Assembly (NCBI GenBank): GCA_003132405.1
Contig: PKXQ01000107.1
Location: 117,602-181,601 of the forward strand
Length of the DNA stretch: 64,000 nt
Direction of reading: 5' to 3'
Source: Acidobacteriaceae bacterium
Lineage (GTDB): Bacteria > Acidobacteriota > Terriglobia > Terriglobales > Acidobacteriaceae
This document shows, one piece after another, positions 44,427 to 53,570 of this stretch. Every line of letters starts with the position of its first letter. Position 1 is the stretch's first letter. The notes beneath the pieces are model-generated. The model saw nothing but the letters and a program-made list of their open reading frames with translations, was not told the DNA's origin and searched no databases. The position numbers and the translations under genes are program-made.

Positions 44427-44639
44427 TTCTCTAGTAAATCGATATCCTGACGATACTGACAGGTTCCTGAGTAGAAATTGACTCGCGCTTACGAACAGGC
44501 TTGGCCCCGCGATCTGGACACACAATCTGGGCCGACAAACGAGGGTTGCCGATTGCTGCGGTTCGCCGGCTTTGAGCATTCGCTAAGCGAAAACGATCCG
44601 TCCTCACGATGGGTTTCGTAGACCTTTGGGTGAGCGAAT

Positions 44640-44852
44640 GTGTCAATACTAGAACAAGCAAGAACAGCCGAAGAGAAAATGCACAAGGCACAACGGGCTC
44701 TACTGGCCTTTGTTGCGCTTTCGCCAGTTGAGCCAGAGAATGTGGAGAACTATCGCGGGCTCGCGGAGGCACTGATAGAAGCTGCGCACGAGTACGTGCG
44801 CCTCGTTCTCGAACTAGATTCAGAAATGACCTACCCATCAACGGACAGCTAG
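44640..44852 (+). CDS. Small helical protein of unknown function
   Basis: A 70-residue, acidic, strongly helical frame starting with GTG (SILEQARTAEEKMHKAQRAL, then ENYRGLAEALIEAAHEYVRL). The helical periodicity and lack of cysteine look protein-like, but the ribosome-binding site is weak and no family is recognised. It sits just after RhaT at the edge of the phage-like region. Confidence 0.4.
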   Translation: MSILEQARTAEEKMHKAQRALLAFVALSPVEPENVENYRGLAEALIEAAHEYVRLVLELDSEMTYPSTDS

Positions 44853-45479
44853 GCCGTAATTCGCCAGAGCCTCACGTGCTTCCCTTCCAAATTCACTTTG
44901 CCGAGGCCTTTGGCATCAATGTGTGGGGCCGAAACGCGGGATTCTACGGGCTCGAACAACGTGTATCACGGCCTCCTGCGGAACCCGTACTAGGCATATC
45001 AGCTTTCATGGTTTTTCCAAAGTAGCCCCTCCCAAGGCGTGACTGTCAATTGACGTAATGTCTCTCAATAGCACTCATTATCAAGATGCGTTGAAAAGAC
45101 CTCTTCAAGAATCATCTGTTTCCCGAAGCCTTCGAGGCCTGATTCGGAGCGACAGAATCAACAACTTACGGGCGGCTCTGCGGAGCGGTTATTGAACGCC
45201 AGTTGGCACCTCCGCGAGTCGCTGATCGGTCAAGCGATCTTAAACTGTCAAGCGATCTTAAACCAAGGTCTCCGCCGGATTTCCTGCTCGGTTTGGATGT
45301 CCCCTCCCATTCCACTTAGTGGAATCCTGGAACCTTATAAACACTGGAAAAAACGGGGATACGGCCTGCAATTCATTCATTAAAATGGAGTTAACTTATT
45401 AATGGATGACGTCTACATAACTCGTCCAGTTTGTGTAGCTTGGCACGGTTGCAGTATTTTGACTGCCATTGGAGGCGCC
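44853..45479. other. Non-coding stretch with 16-base tandem repeat
   Basis: No gene is supported. TCAAGCGATCTTAAAC occurs at 45230-45245 and again at 45248-45263. This may be an iteron pair or a duplication at an insertion edge; two copies are too few to decide. Confidence 0.4.
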
Positions 45480-45722
45480 TTAGGCATCGGGCGGAGGTTC
45501 CTCTTCCGGCGGCACGGCGCCGAAGATGACTTCGATCTTCGCCACCTGGTCCTTGTCAGCCTTGCCCAGCAGGTCCTTCGACAGTCTGTGAACCGCCTCG
45601 AGGATGTGCAGCAGCTCGCCCGGCTTGATCGCGAGCTCCTCCTTCTCCTCGCCGGTGACCGGGTCCTTCAGCATGCGCACGGTTTCCAGCGTCTGGAAGC
45701 CGCGCAGCGCCTTCGTTTGCAT
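45480..45722 (-). CDS. Phage-like small protein, possibly truncated
   Basis: An 80-residue acidic, helical protein (LKDPVTGEEKEELAIKPGELLHILEAVHRLSKDLLGK). The same frame has a few plausible residues (AREIAQT) before the first ATG, then a stop, so the 5' end may be lost. Proteins of this kind occur next to phage packaging genes, and a small-terminase relation is possible but not demonstrated. Its phage-like - strand neighbours to the right support an origin in a mobile element. From 45723 to 46184 no gene is seen. Confidence 0.4.
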   Translation of the reverse strand: MQTKALRGFQTLETVRMLKDPVTGEEKEELAIKPGELLHILEAVHRLSKDLLGKADKDQVAKIEVIFGAVPPEEEPPPDA

Positions 45723-46184
45723 AGTCTGCGCGATCTCTCTAGCGTGGTTTTATTCATTGCCAGGCGCGTCCGTATCGCCTGCTGCTGCCCGACGCGGCAG
45801 GAGTCGAGTTCCTCCTCCTGCACCTTCCCCTAGTGACGAGTGCTAGTGTTCCCATTAAAATTGACCCGTTTGATCTACCCCTCGCCAACAACCGGATCGT
45901 ATAACTGCCAAAATCTGTCGGTGGCTTGACCGTCATTGTTGTTCCGCGAGAGCCACTGCGTCCACGGCGTCGGCGAGGGACAACCCTTGGTGCAGCGCCA
46001 CGCTAGTCACCTCGCCAAAGTGGGCATCGCAAAAACTAAACTATCCTTCGTCGTCTTCAATTGACCCAGTGGCTGCGTTCCCACAGCGGTTCAGATCACA
46101 TTTTTTCATCATTGCTCTTTTCTGAGTTCCTGCATTTGGCATGGAAGCCCTCCCGCGAGGAAGCGAGTACGGTCGTCATTTCAT

Positions 46185-46295
46185 CTATCGCTGTGGTAGT
46201 TCGCATATCCACTCAGTATCCGGGTTGCCGTTCGCGCCGATGTAGATCGTGCCGGGTCGGTCGCACTTGTTGTGGCAGCAGTCGTGATGTGTCAT
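46185..46295 (-). CDS. 36-residue cysteine-rich phage-type protein
   Basis: A short protein (MTHHDCCHNKCDRPG ... DTEWICELPQR) with four cysteines and several histidines that could bind zinc. AAGGACA lies just upstream of the ATG. It follows the next gene upstream by only 12 bases on the same strand. Small Cys/His proteins of this type are common in phage early regions. Function unknown. Confidence 0.45.
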   Translation of the reverse strand: MTHHDCCHNKCDRPGTIYIGANGNPDTEWICELPQR

Positions 46296-46306
46296 TCTTA
46301 GTGTCC

Positions 46307-46498
46307 TTAGAAAACCGAGGCGGCCGTCAGTCCCAACCGTTTCGCCAGTTCTGGGTGGCGCTTCTGGAGTGCCCAGAAATTTTTCCGCGCCCGCCATTTT
46401 GGGCAGCCTTTCCCCACAAATGGATGCTGCGCAATCATCAGCCAACGCTGCATACGCTCGGCGATCAAGTGTTCACGAATTTCAGGTCTGGCGTTCAT
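46307..46498 (-). CDS. 63-residue basic protein, phage-type
   Basis: A basic helical protein (REHLIAERMQRWLMIAQHPF, KGCPKWRARKNFWALQKRHPELAKRLG). It is compact and protein-like, with no known family. It forms a pair with the 36-residue gene 12 bases downstream. Between 46499 and 46736 I see no gene. Confidence 0.45.
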   Translation of the reverse strand: MNARPEIREHLIAERMQRWLMIAQHPFVGKGCPKWRARKNFWALQKRHPELAKRLGLTAASVF

Positions 46499-46736
46499 TC
46501 CTCTGCGAATCCTCCACGAAGGCGCGAGCGCCCCGGTTTTCAGGCAAGAGTGTGGGCACGGCCATTGATATGAAACAACTTAGTCTTTGCGACTCCCGGA
46601 TCTTGCTTCCTTACTATTGGCTTTGAAAGTCCACGAAGATCTGGTGATTGTCGACGAATGCCCTGGAACGGCTTGTTAACCTCGAGAAACGAAGAGGGAG
46701 AAGGAGGTTAAAGGCTTAATCGGCTCACGCTCAGAG

Positions 46737-47195
46737 TCACTCGTCCCCGCACAGTTCGTTCACAAGCTTAACCAGCACATCGGCGTGGCATCCCTTGCGC
46801 GGTTCGCGGTGCCAGCAGCCGAGCCTCTTGCCTTTCAGGTCAGGCAGCTTCGCCATCAAGTCTGGCCTCGACCGCACGTAGTCCTCGTATTCGTCTGCGG
46901 CAGATGGTTGACGTTCCCCCAGATGCTCTCGGTGAAGTCGTGTCCGTACCGCCGGAAGGCGCGACCGATATAGATGTCGTATGGCGCGTCGTTCACATGG
47001 ACCACGGTGGCGCCGCAGGGATTGTTGTGGCGCAAAGTGTAGGCGTCGGCCGGGGAAGCGCTGCACTTGCGGCAAAAGGGCGCCACCTACGTGCGCGTAG
47101 CCTTTGTCGCAAATGAAGGTGCTCTCCGCACACTCGGGACACAGCCGGCCGCCGACGTGCGTCTTGCCGTGAACGCAGACGGAGTTGTGCGTCAT
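46737..47195 (-). pseudogene. DUF4326-type phage protein with N-terminal zinc ribbon, frameshifted
   Basis: Start MTHNSVCVHGKTHVGGRLCPEC gives a zinc-ribbon-like beginning. After CDKGYAHVG the match moves to another frame (APFCRKCSAS, then TVVHVNDAPYDIYIGRAF and ESIWGN). It then returns to the first frame near a GGGGG run (46916-46920) for DEYEDYVRSRPDL, LKGKRLGCWH and CHADVLVKLVNE. YDIYIGR, GKRLGCW and CHADVL are DUF4326 hallmarks. Two single-base shifts split it. The ATG overlaps the upstream stop as TAATG, so it belonged to an operon. Confidence 0.6.
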
Positions 47196-47548
47196 TAGCT
47201 GTTCTCCACGATGACGCCGATGGCATTGTTCCAGCATTCGGCGCGAACTTCGTCATCCATGTAGTAGCCGACGGCATCCTTGGCCATGGCGGCAATCTCT
47301 TCGTCCGTCTTCGCAATGCCACGGTCTGCGAGTTGTTCGGCAATCTCTTCGCGTGCCACGACTTCATGGCCGACTTCCTGGCCGCGAACGATGTTGCCGG
47401 TGCACTCATGCAGGTATGGCTTCCCGCTATTCCAACGGAATTCCCAGAGGATGGTCTGGATGCGAGTGAAGCGCCAAGTCTTGCTGATCGGTTCCCCGTT
47501 GTTGGTGACAATCGTCATGTCAAAGGTCATCGTGTAGTCTGCTTCCAT
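47195..47548 (-). CDS. Uncharacterised phage-type protein
   Basis: A 117-residue soluble protein: a beta-rich N-half (MTFDMTIVTNNGEPISKTWRFTR) and an acidic helical C-half (REEIAEQLADRGIAKTDEEIAAMAKDAVG). No family is recognised. Its stop overlaps the start of the DUF4326-type gene (TAATG), which shows translational coupling. It is intact, unlike its neighbour. Confidence 0.5.
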   Translation of the reverse strand: MEADYTMTFDMTIVTNNGEPISKTWRFTRIQTILWEFRWNSGKPYLHECTGNIVRGQEVGHEVVAREEIAEQLADRGIAKTDEEIAAMAKDAVGYYMDDEVRAECWNNAIGVIVENS

Positions 47549-48285
47549 AATTTTCTGTGCTTTCTGTTTGCGTTATGTGCGACGGATCAAGTCGCCACCT
47601 TGTTAATACGCATTCCTTGGGATTCCCCAATCATTACTAAGACAAATGTCGGCACTACTTTCCCCGGCACGCCAGTATTAGTAGGTATGGGCGGGGCATC
47701 GAGACGCACGGGACAGCGATTACTGGACGAGTGCCGAAAGCGGAACGGCACCACATACGTGATCCCGACCGACTTGTTCAAGCCGCATGATTGAGGAACG
47801 CCATGGCAACAGGCGAACAATTACGCGACAAACACTCTCGGCTCATGGAACTATAGGCAGTCGCCGTATTGCTCTGTCCAAGAGTGCTACAACACGCCGG
47901 TGATCAGCTTGCTCAACCGCTCTTGCTGGTGCGAAATTCACCGCAGGCCTTGCCGCATGTAGCCGTCTTCGGGGTCATGGGGAAGCGCCGCTAACCTATC
48001 CGCTAACCTTGCCTACTTACGCCGCCATGGCTGCCGTAGTGCATAAGTGCGGTTCACAGTGCGGTTGCCGACCTTCCCAGTTGTTAATACTCGTTTCTTG
48101 CTACAGTCACTCTTTTTTGATGAGTCGAGGGGAGACGCCTAGGCCTCCAGATTGCTTAGCGCTTGGACACGCTTCGGTTCACGCGGCGCTTTCTGCACAT
48201 GGCCGCGAGATCTTTAGAGGCGACAGGAGGGCCTCTATGATTCAAAAACATCCTTATCCCCGGCCGGAGCGATGGAAACCGCCCT
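47549..48285. other. Phage-like stretch without a firm gene
   Basis: On + a frame to 47794 ends GGASRRTGQRLLDECRKRNG ... DLFKPHD and looks coding in codon use. A following + frame (about 47803-47955) is cysteine-rich (SPYCSVQECYN, SCWCEIHRRPCRM) but has no normal start codon. Both run against the direction of the neighbours. I record them only as possible gene pieces. Confidence 0.25.
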
Positions 48286-48877
48286 TCACTTTCCCGAAGA
48301 CTCTGCGCGGAGCCTCCGCACCCATTTCGGGTCCAGCATGTTTGTGAAAAATGGAATCATTTCCCATCCTTTGCGAAATTGGACGTGATCTCCGCAGACA
48401 TAGGTCATAACGACATCTTGCTCGTAGTGTTTGCAGACCAGGTCGACAATGATGTTTGCCTTTTCTTGGGTCTCTACTGTGAACAGGAACGGCCGCATGC
48501 CCTCGATCTGAAGTTTGTCTGGCCCTGGCATCGAGCCCCCTTCGGATCTGGGGATCATGGTGTAGCCGCCGTGCAGTAGCGCCACGTTCCGCAGTATTGC
48601 TTCGTCGTGGCCTCGCCCGAGTTTCCGCAGCCACTTGAAGTCGAACCAACGCCCGGTTGGGTTGCGGTGAGTCGGGATCTGGACACAGTAAACGTTCTGG
48701 GGCGGGTCCGGATCCGGCAGCGGAGGCAGCCCGCACTTCCCGCGCCATACGTTGAACCGTGCCACGAGTTCTTCGCGCTTGTCGGTCGGCCCCCACAACG
48801 TCCTGTTGAGGCCGTCCGTGACGCGCAGCTTGCCTTTGAAGGGGGTCGAACGAAATGGTCAGCCGTTCCGCTGTCAT
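48286..48877 (-). pseudogene. Phage-type protein, frameshift at a C5 run
   Basis: MTAERLTISFDP at 48877 leads, after one base is gained or lost at the homopolymer 48841-48845, into FKGKLRVTDGLNRTLWGP and on to the stop at 48286 (about 196 residues). The long second frame contains VARFNVWRGKCG, RWFDFKWLRKLG and TVETQEKANIIVDLVCKHYEQD. No family is recognised. The ATG overlaps the stop of the upstream gene as ATGA. This is a likely sequence error or a recent mutation, since the rest of the gene is clean. Confidence 0.5.
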
Positions 48878-49089
48878 TGCTGCCCATCTCTTACGGGGCG
48901 AGGTCGACTGGCGGTCTCGTCCTTCCAGCACCAGGGAGGGCACGGCGCCGTCCACTCGTCGAAGTGCTCAGCGCAGAGCCACCACTTGTGACCGTCCCCA
49001 CTGCCTGGATCCGTGAGCACGAAGTCCAATGCGGGCTTGCCACACGGCGTGCCGCCCGTCTGATCCCCCCACTCGCACTCGTGGCTCAT
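48874..49089 (-). CDS. 71-residue cysteine-rich phage-type protein
   Basis: MSHECEWGDQTGGTPCGKPA, then GHKWWLCAEHFDEW and CPPWCW: five cysteines plus histidines in zinc-finger-like spacing. Such single-domain CxxxxxxxxC...CxxH proteins are frequent in phage and plasmid accessory regions. It overlaps the next gene by ATGA. Function unknown. Confidence 0.5.
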   Translation of the reverse strand: MSHECEWGDQTGGTPCGKPALDFVLTDPGSGDGHKWWLCAEHFDEWTAPCPPWCWKDETASRPRPVRDGQQ

Positions 49090-49306
49090 GCCTGTTACCT
49101 CCCAGTTTAAACGTCATGCCGAACCTCCCTGCTCCCAGGCAGTGGCGCCAACCACCTGATTTGAGGTGACCCGAGTGACGATGGATCAGTGAAGGATGTG
49201 AAGGAGTGAGGGATTTTCGCATTGTAGGCTATATAGACGAACTAGAAACTCCCTCGTAAGAGGTTATCCCAATGCAATAAAGCTTCACGTGCTTCACTTT
49301 CCCTAT

Positions 49307-49333
49307 AACAGTGAGTTTTTAGCCTTCACTGTT
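49307..49333. terminator. Hairpin after the primase remnant
   Basis: AACAGTGA and TCACTGTT form an 8-base perfect stem with an 11-base loop, five bases beyond the end of the leftward primase gene. The region 49090-49337 contains no gene. There is no T-run on the - strand, so this may be a weak or factor-dependent terminator, or a binding site. Confidence 0.35.
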
Positions 49334-49337
49334 TTCG

Positions 49338-50132
49338 TCACAAGACGCTCTCGTCCTCGAACATCTCGGTTCCGATGCGCGTTTCGGCCAGCTTGACGCC
49401 TAGGTACACACGCCCTGTGTTCGTCGCCTTCTTCGCCCATCCGTGCTCCTTCATGCCGTCGGCGAACTTGCGCTCCGACACCTCCGCCTCATGGTTGCGC
49501 CGCGCCCAGTCTTTGTAGCGTTCGTACAGCGCACGCGCAGGCGTCTCGAAACCATTGCCGACCTCGCATTCGTCGGCGACGAACCGCATCAGCAGATCCT
49601 CTCGGCATGGTACTGCGCCGTGGCGTCCAGGACTTCCTTCGGCGGCATCAGGCCGTGGAGCCTCCACTGCTTCAGGCCCTCGACCATCCACCGGAGGATG
49701 CCGGGCGATTCGCGCCTGAGCTTGTCCGAAAGCTGCTTATCGTCGCGGTCCGCGAAGCTCACAGTGAACGGCACCAGCCGGATGCGACGCCATATGCCGT
49801 CGTCGGTGCCGCCGATGACCGGCTTGTGGTTCGTCGCGAGCCAGAGCTTGAACTGGGGCCTAAACTCGAAGTACTCCTTGAACTTGAAGCACGCCGCGAT
49901 CGTCTCCCCGCCCGTTAGCTGCTTCACGAGCGACTCCGCGAGCTTGTGCTGCTGCTCGCCCTCGGTCGCGGACACGAACCTGGCGCCGCGCATCTTGGCG
50001 ATGTCCGAAGATGGCCCTGTGCGGACATCTTTCTTGGCCACGAACGTGCCGAACTCGGCGGCCTGCGCGTAGTCGCCCATGACGTGGCGCACGACCTCAA
50101 GGAGGGTGGACTTGCCGTTCGCTCCTGCCCCG
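49338..50132 (-). pseudogene. D5/P4-type primase-helicase, C-terminal part, frameshifted
   Basis: A superfamily 3 helicase ATPase: Walker A GAGANGKST, then GDYAQAAEFGTFV, the KMRGARFVSATE strand, LTGGETIAACFKFKEYFEF, LWLATNHKPVI, the arginine-bearing GIWRRIRLVPF, and PPKEVLDATAQY. These are the hallmarks of phage/plasmid primases. Near 49598 a single-base shift moves the match to another frame: EDLLMRFVADECEVG, LYERYKDWARR, GRVYLGVKL. The N-terminal primase domain is absent; at 50132 the frame is fused to PAS-sensor sequence. It once replicated a phage or plasmid and cannot do so now. Confidence 0.75.
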
Positions 50133-50530
50133 AGGCTCGTGACCCTGGCCACGCGTGCGAGCTCCGATCGGGCCTTGCCGAGTGCCTCTTCCAAGAGTTG
50201 GTGCTGCGTCACATCCTGAACCGCGGCGATGTACACCAGTTGACCATCCTGATCTCGGGTCGCGTGAGCGACCGTGTTCACGTACTTGACCGAGTGGTCG
50301 GGCATCTGCAGCCGGTGCTCGCACTCAATGTCGCTGCCGTCGCCCCGCGCCCGGTCGAGCATTTCGTACAACAACTGGATGTCTTTCGGGTGCGCTCGAG
50401 AACAGACCAGCTCGACCGTCAAGGGAACGGCCGGGTCATGCTCAAAAATGCGATATACCTCCTCTGACCACGTAATTTCGTCTGTCGCCACACGCCAGGA
50501 AAAGCTACCGGTTGAACTGAGATGCTGGCC
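50133..50530 (-). pseudogene. PAS-domain piece of a sensor histidine kinase
   Basis: On - the sequence LSSTGSFSWRV, ITWSEEVYRIFEHDP, IECEHRLQMPDHSVKYVNTVAHA and YIAAVQDVTQH is a PAS domain of the kind found before HisKA kinases, and ARSELARVARVTSLG is the beginning of the kinase dimerisation helix. At that point the frame passes directly into the Walker A motif of the primase. At the other end a stop lies near 50540. Both borders are therefore junctions. A GTG at 50491 could start a chimeric 300-residue protein. Confidence 0.7.
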
Positions 50531-50949
50531 TTATGCGAGAAATGCTTCACGGCGCTTCAGCGCGGCGTCACTCTGTGCGCGTTCGACGGCGATGCTCGCT
50601 ATGTGCATGATTTGGTCGATAAGGGGACGAAGCTGCCGCTGTCAAGTTTGTGGACATCACTGGGAGCTACCTGATCCGTTGAACCCCGAAAAGCAGATTC
50701 ACACTTGTGTACTTCAGAATGGCACGATTCTGTTTTGGGACGAATCCCGGGGCTCTGTGTCGACGGCAAAACCGGCGAAACCTATCCACCGGGCACCGGG
50801 TAACGACGCTTGGATCCGGAGGGCGTGCAAGGCGCGGCCGAAACACCGGGAGCTCACTTGCAGTGAGGAAATCCCAACTCGAATCTCAGAGGAGAGGATT
50901 TGAATCCTGGTGCCAATTGCTTTTGTCAACCAAAATGAGCACGGATATC
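50531..50949. other. Right edge of the phage-like region, no gene identified
   Basis: A + strand frame from ATG 50522 (LCEKCFTALQRGVTLCAFDG) is protein-like for about 50 residues but unrecognised. GGATTTGAATCC at 50899-50910 is a perfect 12-base palindrome; it resembles a tRNA T-arm but cannot be folded as one. Confidence 0.3.
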
Positions 50950-51267
50950 TTATTCCATATAAAAAACTTCTTCCATCATGGCGAATCGTTCGTGTGAGCC
51001 AAGATCAGACACGGGCTCAAAATAGTTTGTCATTTCCGCTTGCCAACGCTGGTTTACAGGATCCTTTGCAAGCGCATCCCAAGCAGCATCGAAGTCTCTG
51101 ACCCGCATGACCAGAAAGAGGTCTTGACCGCGGCGAAAAATCGAGTAATCCGAAATACCGACTTCCTTCAGCTTCGCTAATAGCTCGGGCCAAACTGCGG
51201 TATGAGCTTTTTCGTATTCTTCGGTGGCGCCAGCTTTGATTCGCAAACGAAACGCTACTCGTGGCAT
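50950..51267 (-). CDS. rhaM: L-rhamnose mutarotase RhaM
   Basis: This 105-residue dimeric alpha-beta barrel protein of the RhaM family has a start MPRVAFRLRIKAG, EEYEKAHTAVWPELLAKLKEVGI (the His of the active site), YSIFRRG, and the C-terminal RWQAEMTNYFEPV. It interconverts alpha- and beta-L-rhamnose, feeding the next enzyme with the right anomer. The length is exactly that of the family. It is separated from RhaT by the decayed phage-like DNA. The operator at 51381 lies 114 bases upstream, but the promoter recognised there faces the other way. Confidence 0.92.
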   Translation of the reverse strand: MPRVAFRLRIKAGATEEYEKAHTAVWPELLAKLKEVGISDYSIFRRGQDLFLVMRVRDFDAAWDALAKDPVNQRWQAEMTNYFEPVSDLGSHERFAMMEEVFYME

Positions 51268-51380
51268 GAAACCCCTCCCTCAAACAAACTCCACCCGTAC
51301 GCCAAGACGGGATTAACGTCCAAGAGCCGGCTGCTGCCCGACGTGGGGCAGATTCCAAGCATCGCTTATGAGATTAGATA

Positions 51381-51431
51381 TCAGACAAGCATATGGCCTG
51401 CTTGACAGTCTGTCAGCTTGCGAACTAATAT
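51381..51431 (+). promoter_or_regulatory. Promoter with shared operator repeat, site B
   Basis: CAGACAAGCAT-N6-TGCTTGACAG, the same inverted repeat as at sites A, C and D. -35 TTGACA (51402-51407) is in the right arm; -10 TAATAT (51426-51431) comes after 18 bases. GACAGTCTGTC extends the symmetry on the right. It points toward the SDR/epimerase pair, whose first start codon is 285 bases away. Confidence 0.7.
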
Positions 51432-51715
51432 TTTACAGGGCATAGCTTCGGCAAACCGGCAGCGTTCGTTTGAATTAATGTCAAGAAATGATATTTGGAA
51501 ACATTCACCGTGAGTCGGCGGGTCGTCAAGTGTAGACCTCATTGTAGCGTTTTCATGGGTTCTGCGCCCCATCCGTTCCAGAGTCGTTGTGCGAAATCCG
51601 ACAAACTCGGCCCCGCTTAGAGACTTCGGGTTGTGATGGCCGATCTTTGCAGCCATCAATAGCTTTGCGGCTGCGCTACGCCGAGATAGAGTGCACTCTG
51701 GATGGCGGAGAAAGT

Positions 51716-52477
51716 ATGAGACTGAAAGATAAAGTAGCGATAATTACCGGCGCCGGCTCCGGAATCGGCCAGGCAACGGCTCTGCTGTTCGCTGAGGAAG
51801 GAGCGAAAGTCGTCATTGCGGACGTTGACACCGCCGCAGGGCAAAAAACCGCGTCGGATATCAAACAAAAAAAAGGCGAGTCGCATTTCTTGCACGCCGA
51901 TATTTCCCAGGAGGAACAGGCCAGGGAGATTGCTGATGAAACCGTAAGAGTATTTGGAAAAGTGGACATTCTGGTGAACAACGCGGCCGTATTTGTGCTG
52001 AAGGGCATCGATGCTTCAGTGGAAGAATGGCAACGCTCATTACGTGTCAATGTGATTGGTACTTCATTGGTCACCAAACACGCCATCCGGCCCATGATGA
52101 AAGGCGGAAGTGGAAGCATCGTCAACTTGGCGTCAATCTCAAGTTGGGTGGCGCAGGCGAACCTGGTAACGTACAGCGCCACCAAGGGAGCCCTCCTGCA
52201 AATGACGCGCAACATGGCCATGGATTTTGCGCCGCACAACATTCGTGTCAATTGCGTTTGTCCCGGCAGCATCATAACGTCCGCGACATATCAGTACATG
52301 GAAAAGACCGGGATGACGCTCGAGCAGGTTAATGCCGTGGAAGGAGCAAAAACGTTCCTGAAGCGTATGGGAGCGGTGCGCGAAGTCGCTTGCGCCATTC
52401 TATTCCTGGCCTCGGATGAGGCTTCGTACATCACCGGAACACATTTGATTGTTGATGGCGGCTACACAGCAATGTAA
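51716..52477 (+). CDS. SDR-family dehydrogenase, possible L-rhamnose dehydrogenase
   Basis: This 253-residue classical SDR has TGAGSGIG, an Asp in IADVD that favours NAD, NNAA, the Ser in ASISSW, YSATK and a C-terminal VDGGYTAM. The ATG at 51716 follows GGAG; longer frames upstream are not needed. It is the intact paralogue of the pseudogene at 11436. It is followed after 31 bases by the epimerase gene. Length and context (rhaM next door, rhamnonate dehydratase nearby) make a sugar 1-dehydrogenase such as LRA1 a good guess. The family is broad, so the substrate is not proven. Confidence 0.85.
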   Translation: MRLKDKVAIITGAGSGIGQATALLFAEEGAKVVIADVDTAAGQKTASDIKQKKGESHFLHADISQEEQAREIADETVRVFGKVDILVNNAAVFVLKGIDASVEEWQRSLRVNVIGTSLVTKHAIRPMMKGGSGSIVNLASISSWVAQANLVTYSATKGALLQMTRNMAMDFAPHNIRVNCVCPGSIITSATYQYMEKTGMTLEQVNAVEGAKTFLKRMGAVREVACAILFLASDEASYITGTHLIVDGGYTAM

Positions 52478-52508
52478 TCGTGTTCGAAACCTGGAGGCAT
52501 AATACCGC

Positions 52509-53519
52509 GTGAAAACGGCACAAACCACTTCCCCAAACGACAGGCGGTTTCTGATCACAGGAGCCAAAGGGTTTATTGGCGCGTGGGTGGTTAAGAATCT
52601 CGTAGAACGCGGCGATCACCCCTGGGTTTTCGACATTGATCGCGAGTCCCACCGCTTGCGGAGCTTATTATCCGACGACCAGTTGGCGAGTGTGTCATTC
52701 CTGGTGGGTGACATCGCTCATTTTGAAGATCTCGACAAGGCCGTGGCGGAGCATGGTATTACCCATGTGATTCACCTTGCAGCATTTCAAGTGCCGGCCT
52801 GCGCCGCTAATCCGCCGCTGGGAGCGCAAACCAACGTTATCGGCACATTGAACGTCTTTGAAGTGGCGCGGCGGCGGCGGGACTTGGTGAAGCATATTGC
52901 CTACGCCAGCTCCGCTGCGGTCTTTGGTCCCGAGGAGTTCTATGGGGCGTTGAAGGTGCCCGAGGGAGCGCCGCTTGAGCCATCGACACATTATGGTGTC
53001 TTCAAACAATGTAACGAAGGCAACGCTCGCGTCTACTTCGAAAATGACGGCATATCAAGCTCGGGACTGCGCCCCTGGGCCGTTTACGGCGTTGGACGCG
53101 ACGTGGGATTGACCTCAGACCCTACCAAGGCGATCAAAGCGGCGGTCGTTGGCCGCGATTACAAAATCCGTTTCACGGGAGGACTCGACTTACAGTATGT
53201 GGACGACACCGCCAAGATTTTCTTGCGCTGCGCCGATTCGGAGCTTCGCGGAGCACGCATTTACACACTTCGTGGCACGGTCACGCAAATGCCGGACTTC
53301 GTGGCTGCCCTCGAGCAGGACAATCCACGCGCACGTGGCCGGATCTCAGCTGCCGGCCGGTCACTCCCCATCGCATACGACCTCGACAACAGCGCGTTGC
53401 TTCGAGATTTTCCCGACGTGCCCAACACTCCACTTGCTCAAGGAATTCGGGAGACGCGCCAGCTCCTTGAGCAGCTGCATGATGCTGGAAAGCTCACGAT
53501 CGATGATCTGAATGTCTAA
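52509..53519 (+). CDS. NAD-dependent epimerase/dehydratase, copy 2
   Basis: This 336-residue extended SDR has GAKGFIG, YASS and the YGVFK active site. It starts with GTG behind TGGAGG. It is closely similar along its whole length to copy 1 at 12171. Positions conserved in both copies include ACAAN, FGPEEFYG, GLRPWAVYG and DLQYVDD. It is co-transcribed with the SDR gene from the operator promoter at 51381. The product probably acts on a nucleotide-free sugar or sugar acid in the same pathway. Epimerase, dehydratase and dehydrogenase activity cannot be told apart from sequence alone. Confidence 0.85.
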   Translation: MKTAQTTSPNDRRFLITGAKGFIGAWVVKNLVERGDHPWVFDIDRESHRLRSLLSDDQLASVSFLVGDIAHFEDLDKAVAEHGITHVIHLAAFQVPACAANPPLGAQTNVIGTLNVFEVARRRRDLVKHIAYASSAAVFGPEEFYGALKVPEGAPLEPSTHYGVFKQCNEGNARVYFENDGISSSGLRPWAVYGVGRDVGLTSDPTKAIKAAVVGRDYKIRFTGGLDLQYVDDTAKIFLRCADSELRGARIYTLRGTVTQMPDFVAALEQDNPRARGRISAAGRSLPIAYDLDNSALLRDFPDVPNTPLAQGIRETRQLLEQLHDAGKLTIDDLNV

Positions 53520-53570
53520 GTGCAGGTTTGCGAGATTAATTTCAGGGCCTCGCCTGCGGGTCTTCCCTTG

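Noticed and set aside
45230-45263. CRISPR array or iteron origin
   Set aside because: Only two copies of a 16-base repeat with a 2-base gap; no spacers, no cas genes and no replication initiator gene nearby. I found no CRISPR array anywhere in the window.
50890-50915. A second tRNA fragment or att site at the right edge of the phage-like region
   Set aside because: GGATTTGAATCC looks like a T arm, but the flanking bases do not pair as a 5-base stem and no acceptor or anticodon arm is present.
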